A DNA stretch of 64,000 bases from Lachnospiraceae bacterium. Lineage in GTDB: Bacteria; Bacillota; Clostridia; Lachnospirales; Lachnospiraceae. Positions 59,662-64,000 of this stretch are shown here, piece after piece; positions within the stretch are counted from its first letter, which is position 1, and each line of letters starts with the position of its first letter. The DNA is taken from NCBI GenBank assembly GCA_022792535.1, contig JAAWBG010000016.1:1-64000 (forward strand), given 5' to 3'. Under the pieces are notes generated by a model. That model did no database searches. It was not told where the DNA came from and worked only from the letters and a program-made list of their open reading frames with translations. The translations under genes were made by a program, and so were the position numbers.

Positions 59662-61857
59662 TTGGCAGCTAGAAAAAGAAGACAGAAAAAGAAAGAGCCT
59701 GCAAAGTTTTCCAGGAAAATGAAAAAGAAACTGCTGGTGATGTTTTCCCTGATCATGGTTGCACTGTGCGGATTGATCGGAAGATTAACCTACATTGAAG
59801 AGGTTAAGGGAAGTGAATATGAGAAGCAGGTGTTAAGCCAGCAGGGCTATGGAAGTCAGACAATTCCCTATCAGAGAGGAGAGATTCTGGACTCCAAAGG
59901 AACCATTTTGGCACGTAGTGTAGATGTGTACAACCTTATTTTGGATTGTAAGCTGATCAATGAAGAGTTCTATGATACTGCCACGAAAGAGAAAGTGAAA
60001 AAATACGTAGAACCTACAGTGAAAGCATTACTCCAATGTTTTCCTGAACTTACAGAAGAGGAAATAATGGCTGCCCTGACAGAGAAAGCAGACAGCCGTT
60101 ATTTTGTTTTGCGTAAAAAGCTTCCCTATGAAGAGATTCAGGAGTTTCAGAAACTAGAAGCCAAGGTAAATAAAAAAGGAAAAAAAGTAAATCCAAATGT
60201 ACAGGGCGTATGGTTTGAAAAAGAGTATAAGAGAGAATATCCATATGGAGATCTTGCCAGCAAAGTGCTGGGATTCACCACCTCTGGAAATGAGGGAATC
60301 GGCGGCCTGGAGGATTATTATAATGACGTATTGAATGGGATTGACGGCCGCCAGTATGGATTTCTCAATTCCCAGAATAATTTTGAGAAAACCATCAAGG
60401 AACCTGTCAATGGAAAGACTTTAGTTACCACTATTGACATGAATATTCAAAAGATCATACAGGAAAAGATTGCGGAATTCCAGGAAGAGCATCGGGATGA
60501 AGTGGAAGAAGGACCAGGAAGTAAACAGGCAGCGGTGCTGGTGATGAATCCTCAAAACGGGGAGATATTAGGTATGTCTGACAGCCTGGTGTATGATCTG
60601 AATCATCCAAGGGATCTGTCCGCCTATTACACAGAGGCAGAGATTCAGGGAATGGACGAAGAAGAGACTTTAAAGAAGCTCAATGCAATCTGGCAGAATT
60701 ACTGCATTACCTATACTTATGAGCCAGGTTCCACTGCAAAGCCTTTTACAGTAGCGGCAGCTTTAGAGACAGGGAGAACCAGGGACTGGTATGACTGCGA
60801 TGGGATAGAAAAGATCGGCGGACATGATATCAGATGTGTACAGAGGTCAGGCCATGGACCTCAGACTGTGGAACAATCGCTGATGAATTCCTGCAATGAC
60901 GCTATGATGCAGATGGCGGCAGATATTGGAAAAGAAGATTTTTACAAATATCAGAATATCTTTAATTTTGGCCTTAAGACGAATATTGATCTGCCAGGAG
61001 AGAGCAGAACAGATACGTTGATCTACACAGCGGAAGATACAAACAGTACTTCTCTGGCTACTAATGCCTTTGGACAAAATTTTAACGTAACTGCAGTACA
61101 GCTTGCATCAGCCTTCTCTTCCCTGATCAACGGTGGATACTATTATCAGCCTCATTTTGTGAAAAAGATAGTGGATGACAATGGAAATACAGTGCAGAAT
61201 ATCGAACCTCTTGCTTTAAAACAGACGGTTTCCAAGCAGACCAGCGATGCTTTGCGGGAGTATCTCTATAAAACTGTGTCAGAAGGAACCGGAAAAAGTG
61301 CAAAAGTGGAAGGTTATTCCATGGGAGGGAAAACCGGAACAGCCCAAAAAGGGAACAGAGACGATAAAAAATATATTGTTTCCTTTATCGGATTTGCGCC
61401 GGTGGAGAACCCGGAAGTGCTGGTTTATGTGGTGATAGACGAAGCAAATGTGCCCTTGGAACAGCAGAGCAGCGCTCTTGCAACGAATCTTGCAAAAAAA
61501 ATATTTGAAGAAATCCTTCCTTATATTAATGTATTTCAAGATGAGGCGCAAGAAGGGGAACAGCAGCCAGAAAATCCATCAGAGGGAACACCAGGGGAAG
61601 GCCAGCCAGAGGGAACACCAGGAGAGACTCCAGAAGAAGGAGGAACTTCAGAAGGAGAAGAGGGAACCGAAGGAGCGCCGGAAGAGGGAACACCAGGGGA
61701 AGGCCAGCCAGAGGGAACACCAGGAGAGACTCCAGAAGAAGGAGAAACTCCAGAAGAGGGAACCCCGCCGGCAGATCCTGGAGGGCCGGAATATCCATCA
61801 GAAGGAGTTCCAGAAGAAATGCCTGGCGGTGAAGAACCCCCTGCTCCAGAAGAATAG
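59662..61857 (+). CDS. Class B penicillin-binding protein (FtsI/SpoVD type) with repetitive tail
   Basis: 731 aa, TTG start with TAAGGA upstream. N-terminal membrane helix (about 20-42), dimerisation domain, then transpeptidase domain with catalytic SxxK in EPGSTAKPF, SCN motif (NSCND) and KTG in GGKTGTAQ. After the enzyme domain a tail of about 100 residues is made of Pro, Glu, Gly and Thr, including two 34-aa repeats. PASTA domains are absent. Likely the septal transpeptidase FtsI; a SpoVD role cannot be excluded. Confidence 0.9.
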   Translation: MAARKRRQKKKEPAKFSRKMKKKLLVMFSLIMVALCGLIGRLTYIEEVKGSEYEKQVLSQQGYGSQTIPYQRGEILDSKGTILARSVDVYNLILDCKLINEEFYDTATKEKVKKYVEPTVKALLQCFPELTEEEIMAALTEKADSRYFVLRKKLPYEEIQEFQKLEAKVNKKGKKVNPNVQGVWFEKEYKREYPYGDLASKVLGFTTSGNEGIGGLEDYYNDVLNGIDGRQYGFLNSQNNFEKTIKEPVNGKTLVTTIDMNIQKIIQEKIAEFQEEHRDEVEEGPGSKQAAVLVMNPQNGEILGMSDSLVYDLNHPRDLSAYYTEAEIQGMDEEETLKKLNAIWQNYCITYTYEPGSTAKPFTVAAALETGRTRDWYDCDGIEKIGGHDIRCVQRSGHGPQTVEQSLMNSCNDAMMQMAADIGKEDFYKYQNIFNFGLKTNIDLPGESRTDTLIYTAEDTNSTSLATNAFGQNFNVTAVQLASAFSSLINGGYYYQPHFVKKIVDDNGNTVQNIEPLALKQTVSKQTSDALREYLYKTVSEGTGKSAKVEGYSMGGKTGTAQKGNRDDKKYIVSFIGFAPVENPEVLVYVVIDEANVPLEQQSSALATNLAKKIFEEILPYINVFQDEAQEGEQQPENPSEGTPGEGQPEGTPGETPEEGGTSEGEEGTEGAPEEGTPGEGQPEGTPGETPEEGETPEEGTPPADPGGPEYPSEGVPEEMPGGEEPPAPEE
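61581..61746 (+). repeat. Intragenic tandem-type repeat in the PBP tail
   Basis: A 64-bp segment at 61581-61644 recurs almost unchanged at 61683-61746 (offset 102 bp = 34 codons), encoding PEGTPGETPEE-like units. It is in frame, so copy-number changes would alter tail length without breaking the gene. Confidence 0.85.
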
Positions 61858-61972
61858 AAGAAAAGAATAGATAGAAAAGTATCGAAGAAAAGTATCCGGA
61901 ACCCTGAAAAATAGTACATAACCTTATGAAATCTGTAATAGATTGTAGTAATAGCAATGACGAGGTTTTTGG

Positions 61973-63766
61973 ATGCTTCGAAATAAGACATATAATCGTA
62001 GAAAACTGTTGGTGATTTTGGCAGTTGTGCTGCTGATCCTTGCCATGCTGGCCGGAAGGCTGGTGTATCTGATGGTGTTTTGTTCTGAATATTATGGACA
62101 GAAGGCGGAAGATCTCCATGAAAGGGAGCGGGATATCAAGGCGGCGCGGGGAAAGATCATTGATGCGACAGGCACTGTGCTGGCCACCAATCGTACTGTT
62201 TGTACCATTTCTGTGATTCACAGCCAGATAGAGGAACCGGAAGAGGTGATCCGCGTGCTGGCAAAAGAACTGGAAATGGAAGAAGAAACTGTACGAAAAC
62301 GGGTGGAAAAAGTCAGTTCCATTGAGCGGGTGAAATCGAATGTGGATAAAGAAGCAGGAGACCGTATCCGTAATTATGGACTGGCAGGGGTAAAGGTAGA
62401 TGAAGATTACAAGCGATATTATCCCTATGGAACATTGGCCTCTAAGGTACTGGGATTTACAGGAGGGGATAACCAAGGGATCGTCGGTCTGGAGGTTATG
62501 TATGAAGATTATCTGAAAGGCAAAAATGGCAAGATATTGACCCTTACCGATGCCAGAGGAATAGAGATTGAAAATGCCGGAGAACGAAGGCAGGAGCCGA
62601 TAGACGGGTATAATCTTCATGTCAGTTTAGATTACAATATTCAGATGTACTGCGAACAGGCGGCCAAAAAGGCCATGGAGGCCAAATCGGCAGACGGTGT
62701 GTCGGTGATCGTGATGAACCCCAGCAATGGAGAGATCATGGCCATGGTCAATGTGCCGGAATTTGATTTGAATCAGCCATTTACGTTGATAGAAAGGGAT
62801 AAAAAAATAGAACAGGATGAACAAAGTCCAGAGACAGAGCAAAAAGCAGAAGAAAAACAGGATTTGCTGAATCAGATGTGGAGAAATCCCTGTATCAACG
62901 ATACCTATGAACCTGGTTCGGTGTTTAAGATTATTACCACAGCCTCTGCCTTTGAGGAGGGAGTGGTATCCCTGAAAGATCAATTTTTCTGTCCAGGCTA
63001 TAAAATGGTGGAAGACAGGAGGATTCACTGCCACAAGAGAACCGGCCACGGTTCCGAGGATTTTACACAAGGAATTATGAACTCCTGCAATCCAGTTTTT
63101 ATTGAACTGGGACTGCGGTTAGGGGTAGATAATGTATATAAATATTTTGAGCAATTTGGATTACTGGATCGAACCGGGATAGATCTGCCAGGAGAGGCTT
63201 CCACAATTATGCACAACAAAAAGAATGTGGGGCCGGTGGAGCTGGCTACCATTTCTTTTGGACAGTCTTTTCAGATCACCCCTATTCAGCTTGCCACAAC
63301 CGTTTCTTCCCTGGTCAATGGAGGAAACAGGGTGACGCCTCATTTTGGAGTGTCTGTGAAAGATGACCAGGGAGAACTGATCGAGACTCTTTCCTACGAC
63401 ATAGAAGAAGGAATTGTGGGAGAGGAGACGTCCCAGGTTCTTCGAACAGTGTTGGAAAAAGTAGTGTCAGAAGGAAGCGGTAAGCGGGCATTTATCGAAG
63501 GATTTTCCATTGGCGGAAAGACAGCCACTTCTCAGACCCTTCCCAGAAGTGCCAATAAATATATTTCTTCTTTTCTGGGGTTTGCACCGGCAGAAGATCC
63601 CCAGGTTCTGGCGTTAGTGATTATCAATAATCCACAAGGAATCTACTATGGAGGAACGATTGCGGCTCCGGTAGTAAAAGAGATATTTTCCAATATTCTG
63701 CCCTATCTGGGGATTGAAAAGGATGAGACAGCCATAAAAAAAGAGGCAGAAGATTCTGAAAATTAG
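61973..63766 (+). CDS. Second class B penicillin-binding protein (SpoVD/FtsI type)
   Basis: 597 aa. Membrane helix (about 12-34), dimerisation domain with the same YKRYYPYGTLASKVLGF block as its neighbour, transpeptidase domain with SxxK (EPGSVFKII) and SCN (NSCNPVF). The third motif reads KTA (GGKTATSQ) instead of KTG, a real difference from the upstream paralogue. The two genes probably arose by duplication and divide septal and spore or elongation work. Weak ribosome site (GAGG). Confidence 0.9.
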   Translation: MLRNKTYNRRKLLVILAVVLLILAMLAGRLVYLMVFCSEYYGQKAEDLHERERDIKAARGKIIDATGTVLATNRTVCTISVIHSQIEEPEEVIRVLAKELEMEEETVRKRVEKVSSIERVKSNVDKEAGDRIRNYGLAGVKVDEDYKRYYPYGTLASKVLGFTGGDNQGIVGLEVMYEDYLKGKNGKILTLTDARGIEIENAGERRQEPIDGYNLHVSLDYNIQMYCEQAAKKAMEAKSADGVSVIVMNPSNGEIMAMVNVPEFDLNQPFTLIERDKKIEQDEQSPETEQKAEEKQDLLNQMWRNPCINDTYEPGSVFKIITTASAFEEGVVSLKDQFFCPGYKMVEDRRIHCHKRTGHGSEDFTQGIMNSCNPVFIELGLRLGVDNVYKYFEQFGLLDRTGIDLPGEASTIMHNKKNVGPVELATISFGQSFQITPIQLATTVSSLVNGGNRVTPHFGVSVKDDQGELIETLSYDIEEGIVGEETSQVLRTVLEKVVSEGSGKRAFIEGFSIGGKTATSQTLPRSANKYISSFLGFAPAEDPQVLALVIINNPQGIYYGGTIAAPVVKEIFSNILPYLGIEKDETAIKKEAEDSEN

Positions 63767-63829
63767 TGCAGGCGGGATTTAGACCATGCAGATCTGAAGA
63801 AGACCAGTCCTGCAGGAGGAGGTCAGCAC

Positions 63830-63858
63830 TTGCATAATGGGAAGAATGGTTTTATAAT
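63830..63858 (+). promoter_or_regulatory. Internal promoter upstream of mraY
   Basis: TTGCAT (63830-63835), 17-bp spacer, TATAAT (63853-63858), in the 170-bp gap between the second PBP gene and mraY. Confidence 0.82.
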
Positions 63859-63936
63859 AGAAAAGTTGTATCAAGATAAAAAAAGAAAGATACGGTGAAG
63901 CATAAGACATCGTAAAAACAAAGAGGTGTAAAGAAA

Positions 63937-64000
63937 ATGACACAGAGAGTAATCATTCCAGTACTGATCTCCTTTGGGATCACAGCAATCTTGGGACCAG
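63937..64000 (+). CDS. mraY: Phospho-N-acetylmuramoyl-pentapeptide transferase MraY (5' end only)
   Basis: Twenty-one codons before the window ends: MTQRVIIPVLISFGITAILG and on, a hydrophobic first helix. AGAGGTG lies upstream of the ATG. The N-terminus and position after the PBP genes in the dcw cluster fit MraY, which makes lipid I. The identification depends mainly on context because only the first helix is present. Confidence 0.75.
   Translation, partial: MTQRVIIPVLISFGITAILGP

Noticed and set aside
61526..62620. 364-codon - strand frame
   Set aside because: A leucine/phenylalanine-rich shadow of the Glu/Pro/Gly repeats of the PBP tail; antisense to two solid genes.

Overview
The window reads as chromosomal DNA of a low-to-mid-GC, spore-forming Gram-positive anaerobe of the Clostridia, most likely a gut Lachnospiraceae (Blautia / Mediterraneibacter / Dorea type). 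This is an inference from several signs: the clostridial gene orders priA-def-fmt-yugP-rsmB-rlmN-prpC-prkC-rsgA-thiN and mraZ-rsmH-ftsL-PBP-PBP-mraY; DUF1540, DUF6483 and Spo0E-like proteins; a threonine T-box; and strong AGGAGG-type ribosome binding sites. Every protein gene I can support lies on the + strand. The only - strand gene is a tRNA-Pro(GGG), so the window probably lies in one leading-strand arm.

Layout. 1-470: two tandem copies of an interspersed structured repeat. 471-4653: thiamin genes thiC-W-M-E-D (HMP made de novo, thiazole salvaged). 4687-6670: an RsiV/DUF3298-type lipoprotein and a two-domain Nudix protein. 6704-12641: a tight three-gene surface-protease cassette, namely a membrane protein resembling a subtilase propeptide, a 1566-aa secreted subtilase carrying an internal dockerin, and a cohesin-like protein with a C-terminal anchor. 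12666-12740 (-): tRNA-Pro. 12961-20482: a five-gene operon without a recognised name, encoding a J-domain protein, a two-TM protein, a 589-aa orphan, a 1379-aa Ser/Thr kinase / Rossmann / RyR-like / PD-(D/E)XK fusion, and a 94-aa free-standing RyR-domain protein. 20669-27245: an L,D-transpeptidase, then a LacI regulator and a sugar ABC importer with twin operators. 27328-29225: repeats, a FlK-like thioesterase, DUF1275 and DUF6483 proteins. 29312-35242: a membrane alpha/beta hydrolase, then a response regulator / ABC / permease / histidine kinase module of the antimicrobial-peptide-response type. 35344-37217: a small alarmone synthetase and an HD-GYP response regulator. 37617-50684: murE and the priA-to-thiN housekeeping run. 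50842-57397: a SEC-C protein, a T-box leader invaded by a repeat, a small membrane protein, thrS, DUF1540, a phospholipase C-like protein, a Spo0E-like phosphatase behind two Spo0A boxes, and a soluble chemoreceptor with a CZB domain. 57532-64000: the start of the division/cell-wall (dcw) cluster with an MraZ operator, ending inside mraY.

How genes work together. ThiC/W/M/E/D plus the distant ThiN would take AIR and salvaged thiazole to TPP; thiG/H/S/F are not in the window. The protease cassette suggests cohesin-dockerin tethering of an otherwise unanchored protease to the cell surface. The kinase/RyR/nuclease operon looks like a signalling or defence system and is the best candidate for an undescribed system. 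A repeat family of about 190 bp occurs five times, with arm sequences that vary but stay complementary, and explains several spurious short reading frames.

All statements come from reading the sequence by eye. No database search, alignment or folding program was run.
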